DNA from: Candidatus Pantoea floridensis
Lineage (GTDB): Bacteria; Pseudomonadota; Gammaproteobacteria; Enterobacterales; Enterobacteriaceae
NCBI RefSeq assembly: GCF_900215435.1
Contig: NZ_OCMY01000001.1
Span: forward strand, 2,976,001 to 3,040,000
Length of the DNA: 64,000 bases
Reading direction: 5' to 3'
Program-made: the position numbers and the translations under genes
Notes under the pieces: generated by a model
What the model saw: the letters and a program-made list of their open reading frames with translations, nothing else
The model's database searches: none
What the model was told of the DNA's origin: nothing
Part shown: in pieces, positions 19,055-27,336 of the stretch
Numbering within the stretch: position 1 is the first letter of the stretch
Layout of the letters: every line of letters starts with the position of its first letter

Positions 19055-19671
19055 TTGATGCACAGGTTTTACAGCGCATTGACCATCAGCTATCTACATC
19101 TAACGCCTTAATACCGGTCGGTATTTCAAATCGTCATGTTCATTTATCGCATGATGATGTGGAAGCGTTGTTTGGTAAAGGCTATCAGCTTACCCCCTTC
19201 AAGCCGTTACGTCAGCCTGGTCAGTTCGCAGCGAAAGAAACCATCACCGTTGTTGGACCAAAAGGTAGCTTGCAGCACGTTCGTGTTCTTGGACCGCAAC
19301 GGCCTGCCTCGCAGTTGGAGATTTCCCGCGCAGACTGTTTTGTCTTGGGCATCAAAGCACCAATACGGGAATCTGGCGCGCTGGAAAATGCCGGTAGTGC
19401 GCTGTTAATCGGCCCTGCTGGCCATGTTGAACTGCGTTCGCAGGTGATTTGTGCCTGGCGACACATTCATATGTCACCCCAGGATGCGAGCAGATTGAAT
19501 GTGTGTAATGGGCAACAGGTTAAAGTACGAACCCAGGGAAAGCGCAGTTTACTGTTCGATGCTGTGATTGTACGGGTCAATGAGAACTTTGTTCTTGAGT
19601 GCCATCTTGATACGGAAGAAGCGAATGCGGCAGGTTTAAATAACGGCGAGATGGTGTCTCTGGTGCATTAA
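19051..19671 (+). CDS. cutH: PduL-type phosphotransacylase (CutH)
   Basis: The 206-residue protein converts acetyl-CoA to acetyl phosphate and frees CoA inside the compartment. Two copies of the PduL zinc-binding region are visible: VGISNRHVHLSHDDVEALFG near residue 22 and CAWRHIHMSPQDASRL near residue 132, whose histidines hold the two metals. The N-terminal segment (MIDAQVLQRIDHQLS) is a short amphipathic helix that could serve as a targeting peptide. It is coupled to cmcE by a 4-bp overlap. Confidence 0.88.
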   Translation: MIDAQVLQRIDHQLSTSNALIPVGISNRHVHLSHDDVEALFGKGYQLTPFKPLRQPGQFAAKETITVVGPKGSLQHVRVLGPQRPASQLEISRADCFVLGIKAPIRESGALENAGSALLIGPAGHVELRSQVICAWRHIHMSPQDASRLNVCNGQQVKVRTQGKRSLLFDAVIVRVNENFVLECHLDTEEANAAGLNNGEMVSLVH

Positions 19672-19683
19672 AGAGGATGTGTC

Positions 19684-20352
19684 ATGACGGAAAAGGATAT
19701 TGAACGCATTGTCGCGTTGACACTGCAGCGTTTGCGCCCTCCAACGTTGCTTTTGATATCTGAAGCGCAGGAATACCAAAAGATCATTCATGCGCGACTT
19801 GAAGCCTGTCACTGCGTTTATCGTCTCGCTTTTGAAGGGGGAGCAGAAGAGGCGCTGTGGCACTCATTAGGAAATGTACACGAGGACGAAGGCTGGCTGC
19901 GAACCTTATCTTCCGTTCCTTATCGGGCCATGGTTATTCCGTTTCTCAGTTATGCGCTGGCGGCGGATGTAGTCAATGGCGTTATGCACCGGCCATTTGC
20001 TAAGGCAATACATCAGGCTCTCAGTTGTGGGCTACCCGTGTTTGCATTGCCTTATTACTGCGATCCTGACAGTGAAATTAATCGGTTGAAAGGTAATAGC
20101 GCACATCCTGGTTATGTTAAACATGTTCAGGCAACGCTCCTGACCTTAAAAAAGATGGGTGTCACATTATGTTCTTTAGATGAACTGATCGCTAATTTGA
20201 TGGGAAGTGAAATTCCTGATGCTCGTGCATCTGTGCGTCGTTATATCACGGTTAATGACATCATTAATAAGAAAGTGAAAGCGGATATACCAGGGGCATT
20301 GTTAACTGATGCTGCATCCGACTATTTAAAGAATCAAAAAAAGAACACCTAA
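19684..20352 (+). CDS. Microcompartment-associated flavoprotein-like protein of unknown function
   Basis: The 222-residue protein has a Rossmann-like flavoprotein pattern: LLLISEAQEY at the start, VIPFLSYALAADVVNG in the middle, and GLPVFALPYYCDPDSE. Similar genes occur in several glycyl-radical microcompartment loci and are annotated as flavoproteins without a defined role. The first 17 residues, MTEKDIERIVALTLQRL, have the spacing of hydrophobic residues seen in encapsulation peptides, so I expect it to be packaged in the shell. It has a good ribosome site (GAGG, spacing 8). Cofactor binding is not shown by sequence alone. Confidence 0.6.
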   Translation: MTEKDIERIVALTLQRLRPPTLLLISEAQEYQKIIHARLEACHCVYRLAFEGGAEEALWHSLGNVHEDEGWLRTLSSVPYRAMVIPFLSYALAADVVNGVMHRPFAKAIHQALSCGLPVFALPYYCDPDSEINRLKGNSAHPGYVKHVQATLLTLKKMGVTLCSLDELIANLMGSEIPDARASVRRYITVNDIINKKVKADIPGALLTDAASDYLKNQKKNT

Positions 20353-20377
20353 CGTTACTTAAAATCAGGAGTTAATT

Positions 20378-20740
20378 ATGTCTGCTAAAAATAAATGCTG
20401 GCTTTGGCTACTGCTGGTCATTATTTCTGAAACCTCTGCAACCTCAACGCTGAAGTTTTTTGATTCCAGTGAAGGCATAACAAAAGGATTGTTGTTGATA
20501 TTTCTCATCCTGTTTTATGCTGTTTGTTATTATTCATTGTCTCGTGCAGTTAAGGACATCCCCGTTGGGCTCGCGTATGCAACATGGTCTGGTACAGGGA
20601 TTTTATTGGTTTCGACTTTAGGCATGCTATTTTACGATCAGCATCCCGATGCGGCATCAATTATCGGCATGGTAATTATTGCAAGCGGCATTGTTATCAT
20701 GAATCTTTTCTCGAAAATGGGCGAGCACGCAGAGAGTTAA
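20378..20740 (+). CDS. Small multidrug resistance (SMR) transporter subunit 1
   Basis: The 120-residue protein has four membrane segments and the conserved SMR glutamate (Glu18 in IISETSATSTL). Other family features are VPVG-like DIPVGLAYATWSG in segment 3 and IASGIVIMNLF at the end. With the next gene it forms an adjacent pair, which in this family often means a heterodimer. At the end of type II cut loci such pairs are thought to move quaternary or tertiary amines such as choline or trimethylamine; this is inference. Confidence 0.82.
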   Translation: MSAKNKCWLWLLLVIISETSATSTLKFFDSSEGITKGLLLIFLILFYAVCYYSLSRAVKDIPVGLAYATWSGTGILLVSTLGMLFYDQHPDAASIIGMVIIASGIVIMNLFSKMGEHAES

Positions 20741-20794
20741 AGTCACATCCCTAAATGCATAATGATGATACTTAAAATATAAAAGGAATATTAT

Positions 20795-21124
20795 ATGCTT
20801 AATCTCGGATTTTTATGGTTAGCGTTGTCTATAGGTTCGGAAATTACCGGTACGTCGATGATTAAAAAAACCCAGGGCTTTAGTAAGCCAGGGCCTTCAT
20901 TATTAGTTATCTGTGCCTATGGACTCTGTTATTTTGCACTTACGCGCGCGATGAGTACGATTCCTGTTGGGGTAGCTTATTCACTCTGGTGCGGATTTGG
21001 CATTGTGGGCGTCACGTTGTGTTCAATGCTCATTTATAAACAGAAGCCTGATATCATTGCGGTGTTTGCAATGATCTTAATAATTTCGGGTGGGGTGATT
21101 ATGAATGTTTTTTCCGCAACCTGA
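20795..21124 (+). CDS. Small multidrug resistance (SMR) transporter subunit 2
   Basis: This 109-residue protein has four membrane segments, the key glutamate in SIGSEITGTSMIKK, and TIPVGVAYSLWCGFG in segment 3. It is clearly homologous to the preceding gene but diverged, and 54 nt apart with its own ribosome site AAAGGAA. Paired SMR genes commonly act as heterodimers with opposed topology. It ends the microcompartment operon. Confidence 0.82.
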   Translation: MLNLGFLWLALSIGSEITGTSMIKKTQGFSKPGPSLLVICAYGLCYFALTRAMSTIPVGVAYSLWCGFGIVGVTLCSMLIYKQKPDIIAVFAMILIISGGVIMNVFSAT

Positions 21125-21154
21125 ATCGATATCACCTTAGTGATGTCAAAGCAT

Positions 21155-21178
21155 TAAAAAAGGCCGCTGTCGCGGCCT
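21155..21178 (-). terminator. Rho-independent terminator of the LEA-like gene
   Basis: Stem AGGCCGC / GCGGCCT (21161-21167, 21172-21178). The T run follows the stem on the minus strand, so it serves the minus-strand gene at 21198; it may also end the cut operon. Confidence 0.7.
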
Positions 21179-21197
21179 CATTGTGGAGCGTGGAAAG

Positions 21198-21554
21198 TTA
21201 TTCGCTAACTTTCTTTTTCAGATCGCTGGCACCTTCTTTGGTTTTATTCCAGCCTTTCTGGGTGCCTTCTTTAGTGGCATCCCAACCTTTTTCAGAGCCT
21301 TCTTTGGTTTTGTTCCAGGCCTTTTGCGTACCTTCACTTGCTTTGCTGCTCAGGTTATCGCTTTTACCTTCTGCGGCATGCTTAGCTTTCAGCTGCTGCT
21401 CTTTGCCTTCGTTCTGCGCCTGATGCAGTTTCTCTTTGGCAGTGTTTGCGCCAGCCTGCGCGTTAGCGACGGTTTCATCAGTTGCATGTGTAGTGGCGGC
21501 AAAAGCCGAAGAAGCCAGCAGAAGAGCCGATACTGCAATAATTGTCTTTTTCAT
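21198..21554 (-). CDS. Exported repeat-rich hydrophilic protein (LEA-like)
   Basis: The ATG at 21554 is preferred because GAGGG lies just upstream and it opens a clean signal peptide (MKKTIIAVSALLLASSAFA). The mature protein of about 98 residues is extremely hydrophilic, lysine- and glutamate-rich, and built from 11-residue units of the type TKEG-x-x-KGW-x-x, with at least three in tandem near the C-terminus. Eleven-residue amphipathic repeats are the hallmark of group 3 LEA proteins, which protect membranes or proteins during drying. No enzymatic motif is present. A periplasmic stress-protectant role is inferred. Confidence 0.65.
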   Translation of the reverse strand: MKKTIIAVSALLLASSAFAATTHATDETVANAQAGANTAKEKLHQAQNEGKEQQLKAKHAAEGKSDNLSSKASEGTQKAWNKTKEGSEKGWDATKEGTQKGWNKTKEGASDLKKKVSE

Positions 21555-21734
21555 AATTCCCTCTTTCATGAAATATGTCGTCTCAGGTATTCATCCTGGC
21601 ATAAGCCACGATGGAAAGATTTAAGAATAAACCAGGAATGAAAAAGGTCTAGTTTCGGTGGGAAAATCACGCATACATAGCATTTTAGGTTATCGAAGAG
21701 AAAACAGAGCCATCCTGGTGATGGCTCAAAAGTT

Positions 21735-23054
21735 TCAGTCCGCTAACTGCTGCGCAATCGCGCTGTACATGAGTGCGGCTTCCAGCGGCTGAGCATTCAT
21801 TTTCGGCTCCGCTTCAGGCCAGGTCGACCACTGCACGATAACCAGCTTTTCAGCACGATTGACCATAATCACCTGACCATAAATACCCAGTGCCCACAGC
21901 GAATTTTTCAGCGATTTATCAGCGCTGGGTGAAACATTATGCGCGTTGGCGGCAACGGCGTTGTTCCACCACTGATAACCATAGGTGCCATCAGGATGGG
22001 CGGCTGACACCGAATTGCGCGCCTGCGTCCAGCTGGATGCCTCATCCAGCCAACCGTCGGGCAGCATTTGCTGACCATTCGGCAAACGACCATTATTCAT
22101 GATGAATAAACCGAAGCGGCCCCAGTCTTCCAGCGTCGCGTTAAAGCCATGCGCGCCAACGTCGTGCTTTCCTTTTTCATAGGCGTGCCAGACGCCATCA
22201 CTTGCCATGCCGTAAGGTTTCCAGAGACTTTGCTCAAGCCACGCTGCGATAGACATACCAGTCGCTTTTTCCAGTACGTCACCAAGCAGCCATGCACCAC
22301 CGGATGAGTACGACCACGATTCTCCGGCCGGGTGGGCCCGATGCAACTGCTTGATGATGTTACGTACACAATCATAGGTGCCTGGACGTGCTTCGCACTG
22401 CGTCAGATGCGCAAAGTCAGAGTCAGGATTGGTGTAATCCTCATTCCAGGCGACACCTGAAGTATGTTGAATCAGTTGCTTCAGCGTCACGCCATTCCAG
22501 GCGGTTGTTTTTAGGTCCGGCTCATAATCGGTGACGCGATCGTTAAGTGAATGGATTTTACCCTGTTTGATGGCGATGCCCACTAACGTTGAAACCACGG
22601 ATTTTCCCACGGAGCGTGAAGTCCATAACGTGTGATCGCTATTACCTTCACCCAGATATTTATAGGCGATCTGACCCTTTTTCAGCACCAGCATACCGCT
22701 GACATTTTCTCGTTTCAGGTAATCTTGCAACGAATAGTTTTTGCCGTTGAAGGTATAGCTGGCGTTGCTTAGTGACTGGTTGGCCGTTTTTAACGGCGTT
22801 GACTCGCCGTGATGAAAAACATCACCTGCGTAATTGCGGTAATCATTACGAAATCCTACCACGCGATCCGCCTGGCTCCAGCTCAACATCTGATGGGGAT
22901 CCGGCAGCTTTTTATCAAAAGGCTGCGGGCAAGACGCGAGCATCACGCCACCACAGTTTTGTGCTTCCGCCGCGAATACAGGTGAAGCGAATGACAAAGT
23001 AAGAGTGCTCAGTGAGGCGGCCAGCAGCATCGGTTGTAAAAGACGTTTACTCAT
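21735..23054 (-). CDS. Exported serine hydrolase of the beta-lactamase class C / 6-aminohexanoate hydrolase family
   Basis: The start at 23054 opens a signal peptide (MSKRLLQPMLLAASL ... FAAEA); an upstream frame to 23123 would bury it. The mature enzyme has the SxxK motif (RSVGKSVVS), the YSS element (WSYSSGGAW), and HTSGVAWNEDY, which I associate with the NylB/EstB group of class C-like hydrolases. These hydrolyse small esters or amides rather than being proven beta-lactamases. It is transcribed divergently from a LysR-type regulator 108 bp away, which probably controls it. Confidence 0.8.
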   Translation of the reverse strand: MSKRLLQPMLLAASLSTLTLSFASPVFAAEAQNCGGVMLASCPQPFDKKLPDPHQMLSWSQADRVVGFRNDYRNYAGDVFHHGESTPLKTANQSLSNASYTFNGKNYSLQDYLKRENVSGMLVLKKGQIAYKYLGEGNSDHTLWTSRSVGKSVVSTLVGIAIKQGKIHSLNDRVTDYEPDLKTTAWNGVTLKQLIQHTSGVAWNEDYTNPDSDFAHLTQCEARPGTYDCVRNIIKQLHRAHPAGESWSYSSGGAWLLGDVLEKATGMSIAAWLEQSLWKPYGMASDGVWHAYEKGKHDVGAHGFNATLEDWGRFGLFIMNNGRLPNGQQMLPDGWLDEASSWTQARNSVSAAHPDGTYGYQWWNNAVAANAHNVSPSADKSLKNSLWALGIYGQVIMVNRAEKLVIVQWSTWPEAEPKMNAQPLEAALMYSAIAQQLAD

Positions 23055-23162
23055 TATGTTTTCTACCATTTCAGGAATGAATGCATAGCAGTATATGAAT
23101 GGTTTATCCCCTGATAAAATCATTCAACGGGGGAGAATCCCCCCCAATTATTGGAGCGTTGT

Positions 23163-24080
23163 ATGTCTGCTTTACGCTATTCATTTTCGCAAATTGAAGC
23201 GTTTGCCATGATCGCTGAAACTGGCAGTGTGTCGAAAGCTGCTCAGCTGCTGGGAAAGGACCGCACTACGGTGCGTGACCTGCTGGATTATCTGGAAGAT
23301 GCACTGGGTTATACGCTGTTCTTCCGGGAGGGGCGCAGGTTGCGCCTGACTGACAACGGCCAACAGCTGCATCGTCAGGCACATCTTTTTCTTCGTCAGG
23401 CGCAGGCATTTGAATCGTTTGCACGTGGTCTACCTGCCGCAGTCGAAGAAGAGTTAGTGCTGGTTTACGATCCATTCGTGCCGCACGCATTTCTCCATGC
23501 CTTAATTGAACATATGGCAGCGAATAAAATCCGGTTCAGCGCATGGAGCGGCACACGTGACGAGGCTGAAAGGGCGCTTAAAAATGGGCAAGCGCATGTT
23601 GCCATTTGCCAGGCACAGCATCGAACGTTGGGTAATGAGATGGAGTGGCAGGCATTGGGAACCGTCGAACTCAATTTCTACGCTGCCAGGGGATTGTTTA
23701 ATGATCAACCCCAGCCGGTGACGCTCCTCAATCTTTCCCTGGTTCCGCAGCTGGTGATGCATCACGTCAGCGATGAACAAGTTAGCCGACGATTGCAAAT
23801 CTCGGGCAAATCACTGTTCGTTAATGATCGTGCCATTTTGCAGCAATTGCTGGAAAGCGGTGCAGGCTGGGGATTCTTGCCGACGCATTTTCAGGCGCAG
23901 CAATGGCATGATGTGCAGATATTGTGCACTGAAGTGGGCAATCAGGGGTTGAATATTACGATGGTGACGTTATGGAATCCAGGCGGCAACAAAAATGCTG
24001 TCGCCCAGGCGTTCATTGCAAGTTTGCCTGAAATCTGGCGCAGTATTTATTCATCTTCACGTTCCTTTGCTGCGCGCTGA
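23163..24080 (+). CDS. LysR-type transcriptional regulator
   Basis: ATG at 23163 (MSALRYSFSQIEAF) has GGAG 7 nt upstream, so I prefer it to 23151. Residues 5-65 form the winged helix-turn-helix (AETGSVSKAAQLLGKDRTTVRDLLDYLEDALGYTLF). The remainder is the effector-binding domain. The recognition helix is unusual in containing KDRTTVRD rather than the common QPAVS. It is divergent from the serine hydrolase gene, its likely target. Its 3' end overlaps the convergent kinase gene by 34 bp. Confidence 0.85.
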   Translation: MSALRYSFSQIEAFAMIAETGSVSKAAQLLGKDRTTVRDLLDYLEDALGYTLFFREGRRLRLTDNGQQLHRQAHLFLRQAQAFESFARGLPAAVEEELVLVYDPFVPHAFLHALIEHMAANKIRFSAWSGTRDEAERALKNGQAHVAICQAQHRTLGNEMEWQALGTVELNFYAARGLFNDQPQPVTLLNLSLVPQLVMHHVSDEQVSRRLQISGKSLFVNDRAILQQLLESGAGWGFLPTHFQAQQWHDVQILCTEVGNQGLNITMVTLWNPGGNKNAVAQAFIASLPEIWRSIYSSSRSFAAR

Positions 24081-24901
24081 CGTTCGTAGAACTCATCCTC
24101 GGCTGCAATGATTTCATCCATCAGCGAATCCACATCAACCTCGTGCACTTCCTCGACGAAGAGACCGGTAAGCGGCGTTTCTGGCGTTAGTTTTCCATCT
24201 TCATATAGCTGCCAGATTTCTTTCGCATAGCGTGTTTGCAATAACTGCGGTGCAAACTGACCGTAGTAAGCGGTGATGTTATTAACATCGCGCTCAAACA
24301 TCGATTCGGCGTGGTTATTGGCAGCGGCATCGACAGCTTGTGGCAGGTCGATGATGACCGGCCCGTTGGCGTCTTGCAACACGTTAAACTCCGACAGATC
24401 GCCATGCACAATGCCTGCACACAACATGCGCACGATGTTACGAATCATGGTGTCGAAATCTGTAATGGCGTCCTTTTCCGAAAGCATCACGTCACTCAGC
24501 CGAGGCGCAACCATGCCTTCTGCGTCCGTGACCAGCTCCATTAACAGCACGCCGTCAATGCAAATATAGGGCTGAGGCACGCGTACGTCAGCATTGGCCA
24601 GGCGGAATAACGCATCAACTTCTGCGCTTTGCCAGGTCTCTTCTTGTTGCTTGCGCCCGAATTTGGAGCCTTTTTGCATCGCGCGGGTATTACGCGAGTT
24701 GCGGACCTTGCGACCTTCCTGGTAATGCACCGCCTGTTTGAAGCTACGCTGCGTGGCTTCTTTATACACTTTGGCGCACTGGATTTTGCCGCAAGTTAAG
24801 ACGGTGTAAACGTCAGCTTCTTTGCCGCTTCTCAGTCGCTGGAGCACTTCGTCGATCAGGCCATCATCAACGAGGGGTTGGAGTCTATTTGGAATTTTCA
24901 T
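24047..24901 (-). CDS. RIO1-type serine/threonine protein kinase
   Basis: The 284-residue protein has RIO-family kinase signatures: GKEADVYTVL as the ATP-binding loop, the catalytic loop GIVHGDLSEFNVL with the aspartate base, and IIDLPQAVD as the metal-binding segment. Such bacterial RIO1-like kinases (PA4780 type) are soluble and of uncertain substrate. It shares 34 bp of its 3' end with the LysR gene on the other strand. It is the last host gene before the ssrA island. Confidence 0.85.
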   Translation of the reverse strand: MKIPNRLQPLVDDGLIDEVLQRLRSGKEADVYTVLTCGKIQCAKVYKEATQRSFKQAVHYQEGRKVRNSRNTRAMQKGSKFGRKQQEETWQSAEVDALFRLANADVRVPQPYICIDGVLLMELVTDAEGMVAPRLSDVMLSEKDAITDFDTMIRNIVRMLCAGIVHGDLSEFNVLQDANGPVIIDLPQAVDAAANNHAESMFERDVNNITAYYGQFAPQLLQTRYAKEIWQLYEDGKLTPETPLTGLFVEEVHEVDVDSLMDEIIAAEDEFYERQRAAKEREDE

Positions 24902-25096
24902 GCGGCTTTATACCTTATTTCGGCCGCTTTTCGTATCAATAACACAAACGGCAATACCAGAATGAAGGGATAACCCAGGTCGTCAAACTCACTGATAAAA
25001 TGCTTAAATTTCAATGGGAAGCCTTTCAATGATTGACTAAATGCTTATCCATTTTGTCTTGTTGAATGGGATTGTCTCAAAGAATTCAGGCACAAA
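24902..25096. other. Intergenic region between kinase gene and island edge
   Basis: I see no gene or RNA here. It is host sequence that probably lay downstream of ssrA before the island inserted. Confidence 0.4.
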
Positions 25097-25182
25097 AAAG
25101 CCCGCAGGGTTTACACCGTGCGGGCTTTCAGGACTTAACCCAATGACTCTGGTAATCATCGGTCAAGAGCTGGCGGAGTCTG
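25089..25182. repeat. Left attachment-site duplication (attL-like) of the ssrA island
   Basis: This stretch is an imperfect direct repeat of 49884-49984: terminator, then GACTCTGG-AATCATC, then the core AGCTGGCGG-AGT (25168-25179). The core corresponds to the 3' end of ssrA on the minus strand. The copy has drifted and lacks the CCA end, so it may derive from an older or related ssrA end. Confidence 0.65.
25097..25128 (-). terminator. Old ssrA-type terminator at the left island edge
   Basis: AAAGCCCGCA / TGCGGGCTTT stem followed on the minus strand by a T run. It closely matches the terminator behind intact ssrA at 49890-49919, which shows that this is the original downstream end of ssrA displaced by insertion. 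Confidence 0.75.
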
Positions 25183-25238
25183 AAAAAGCAAAATAACCTT
25201 ATGAAAATAAAATGTTTTATTCAATTCAAGTTTCCGTC

Positions 25239-25261
25239 GTATACCTTAACGTATACCAATT
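25239..25261. promoter_or_regulatory. Putative integrase arm-binding sites, left end
   Basis: GTATACC (25239-25245) and GTATACCAATT (25251-25261) sit just inside the left repeat. The same 11-mer is found four times beside the integrase gene, so both ends carry the motif expected of arm-type integrase sites. Confidence 0.55.
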
Positions 25262-25299
25262 CAGGAAAGTAACAGGTCAAAACTCGAAATTGGGCCATC

Positions 25300-25578
25300 T
25301 TATCTCATCAGCGAAATAGCTGATTTAATATACTCTTCATGAGGTTTAAACCTCGACATATGCCGCACGCACACAACCGGAACCCGGTGGGTGTGGAATT
25401 TAGCATAAAAGGCGTATGTGGTGTAATACCCTTTAGGATGGGAATACTTCAACGTACCTGCCTCTCCAAAATATTTGAGCAACAAACTGGCGGCGGACAG
25501 TGAGGTCAGCCCATTGCTATAAGCGATAATCACCTCTGGGTTGCAAAGCTGTAGCGTTACATTCTCGAAGAAGCCCAT
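25300..25578 (-). CDS. C-terminal part of the frameshifted UDG-superfamily-like protein
   Basis: This 92-residue frame begins MGFFENVTLQL and holds CNPEVIIAYSNG and PVVCVRHMSRF, patterns that recall the third strand and the histidine motif of UDG-like proteins. It overlaps the upstream frame by 22 bp in another phase. It may be translated separately from its own ATG, but there is no good ribosome site. I read both as one gene broken by a single-base deletion. Confidence 0.45.
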   Translation of the reverse strand: MGFFENVTLQLCNPEVIIAYSNGLTSLSAASLLLKYFGEAGTLKYSHPKGYYTTYAFYAKFHTHRVPVVCVRHMSRFKPHEEYIKSAISLMR

Positions 25579-25991
25579 TGAGTTTTCACCAGTTGCTCAA
25601 CGGATAGATTCTGCTTCAATGCTTCCTTTTGTATGGATGCTGCATTTTGGGAGCACATCATAATAGCATTAGTGTAAACGACATCCTGCCAATCATAACC
25701 AAGCCCTACAGGGATTTGTTGCAACCGCTTCGCGAGGTGAGTTATTCCCCAGGCACCCTCGATTCCGTTCTGAACATTAGAGATGGTGGGGGACTCGAAA
25801 TCTTTCTCAATGGATTGCGCGTTGGTGATGTGAGCGTCTGCGAGGGAGCCATTGAATCCCATCATTATCACGCGCTTTCTAACTGGAGGGGATGCTAAAA
25901 GTTCGAACGCACTGTCGTAAGGCCTTCCTGGTAGATCGCTTAAACCAAAGTCCGCTAAACCATCTAAGATGAATTTTTTTGTTGCTTCCAT
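25557..25991 (-). CDS. N-terminal part of a frameshifted UDG-superfamily-like protein
   Basis: The 144-residue frame contains KRVIMMGFNGSLADAH and VVYTNAIMMCSQNA, which resemble the first two motifs (GxNP-like and the asparagine strand) of the uracil-DNA glycosylase fold. It ends abruptly at ASSRM-stop. The downstream frame (25300-25578) continues with what look like the later motifs. Restoring one base near 25575 would fuse the two. The family assignment is tentative. Confidence 0.5.
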   Translation of the reverse strand: MEATKKFILDGLADFGLSDLPGRPYDSAFELLASPPVRKRVIMMGFNGSLADAHITNAQSIEKDFESPTISNVQNGIEGAWGITHLAKRLQQIPVGLGYDWQDVVYTNAIMMCSQNAASIQKEALKQNLSVEQLVKTQWASSRM

Positions 25992-26062
25992 TTAAATCCC
26001 TTCTACGAAAATCATCATTTAATATTACGTGAAAAAAGTTTTTTAAATTTATCCTTCACACT

Positions 26063-26152
26063 GTTCACCTTGTGTCTTTTGCAAATAATAACAATGCATT
26101 AGATGGTGAATGGTCTGTGAATATTGAGAGTTATGTTTCACCGCTGGTGAAG
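26063..26152. repeat. GGTGAA iteron cluster (crr-like) next to broken primase
   Basis: Four copies of GGTGAA in both orientations: 26063-26069, 26105-26111, 26136-26142 and 26146-26152. P4 primase (alpha) binds GGTGAACA-type iterons at ori and at crr, and crr lies just behind the alpha gene in P4. The position behind the primase remnant fits crr. Confidence 0.5.
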
Positions 26153-26166
26153 TATGGTCGTTAAAA

Positions 26167-26184
26167 AACCGGCTTTCGCCGGTT
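26167..26184 (-). terminator. Terminator behind broken primase
   Basis: AACCGGC-TTTC-GCCGGTT with a T run on the minus strand. It is identical in the stem-loop to the one behind the complete primase at 41127. Confidence 0.75.
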
Positions 26185-26192
26185 CTGGTTAG

Positions 26193-27205
26193 TCATGCTG
26201 CTGTGGGATCATCGCACTTCGGCAACCAGTCGCTGCTGCTTTCTTCTGTGAGATCGAGGTTGGTTTGCATCCCTGATTTTGTGCGCCGCTTCAGGTAGTG
26301 ATGCCCTTACTCCCTCATGATGCTCTCAAGTGACAGGCCGAACATCTTCATGCTGAGTGGGTTCTTGTAACCGTTGGCCTCCATGTAGGCCAGATAAGCG
26401 TGGTAGAGGTAGCGCTTAGGCTGGAGCGGCCTGATGCTGGCATTTCCCATATATAGCCCATTCGGTTCCGGTGTGGTGAACAGGTAGCCGCAGAAATCCA
26501 CCATTGGATCGGCGTCGCACTTGATGCGCATGGCTTCATCTGAGTTCTGCTGTGACCTAAGCAATACTCTGGCGTCCTGTGGCTGGCTGAACTGTTGCAT
26601 CAGCTGACGTAAGATAACGGCCAGCTCGCCGCTGATTTTTTCCTTCAGCTGGGGATCGCGTTCGTTTGGTGGGATAATCTCAGGAAAGTGCAGGATTACC
26701 CGGCGGCGTGATACTCTGCCGCTGCGGTAAGTGAAGCGCATCGGATTGTTATTCACTGCCAGTATCACCGCCGGGATATGCGTTGAGTAGGCATCCCGGT
26801 ATTTCGGATCGACTGACACCGCATCGCCCACGGTAATGGCCTTCAGGCCAACGCCGTCGCCGCTCCATTTCTTTTGGTCGGGCAGCCTTATAAGCGAGTA
26901 GCCAATCACCGCCGCGTGCTCACGGGATGATTCCAACGTTTCGATGGAGGCTGACACGGCGTTGTCCGCACAGGCCAGCATGGTGGCGATTTCCGCCATA
27001 ATGCTTTTGCCGTTGCTGCCGGGTCCGGTGACTTTCAGAAACAGCTGCCAGTCGCAACGGTTTGCCAAAACCATAAACAGTGCAGCCAGGATAAGGTTGC
27101 GTTTTTCCGCGTTACCTCTGGTGGCGCGGTCTAGTCACTCCCAGAAAATTGACGCCTAAGTTTGCAGTGTTTCACCTTCTGCAGGGTTTATATAGGCGAC
27201 TGTCA
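26193..27205 (-). pseudogene. Remnant of a P4-type primase-helicase (C-terminal part only)
   Basis: This is about the last 330 residues of a primase-helicase, homologous to the complete gene at 41161-43485, including the Walker A segment GPGSNGKS and the ending SDWLPKC. It is broken in at least three places: in-frame stops at about 27130 and 27160, and a TAA after SIMRE at 26307 where the intact gene has a tyrosine codon. Homology stops near 27205, exactly where a palindromic repeat begins. It is probably from a second, older P4-like satellite, as the two copies differ at many positions. Confidence 0.8.
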
Positions 27206-27228
27206 GCTTAGTGCCAAAAGCGGGCATT
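27200..27228. repeat. Island palindromic repeat, copy 1 (right half)
   Basis: CTTAGTGCCAAAAGCGGGCATT, one member of a family with arms GTCCGCT and AGCGGAC found at nine places in the island. It marks the breakpoint of the primase remnant. Confidence 0.6.
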
Positions 27229-27336
27229 CCCCAGCTCTGATTTGATAGCTAAGTTCAGTGCACCACTATAGAATTGTTCAATCCAATCAAAGGCTCACAA
27301 TGATAGTTAATAAACACTCCTAGGCTGAGGGCTTAT

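Noticed and set aside
21183..21641. 152-codon plus-strand frame opposite the LEA-like gene
   Set aside because: Its phenylalanine-rich repeats are the complement of the real lysine/glutamate repeats, and the minus frame has a signal peptide and ribosome site.
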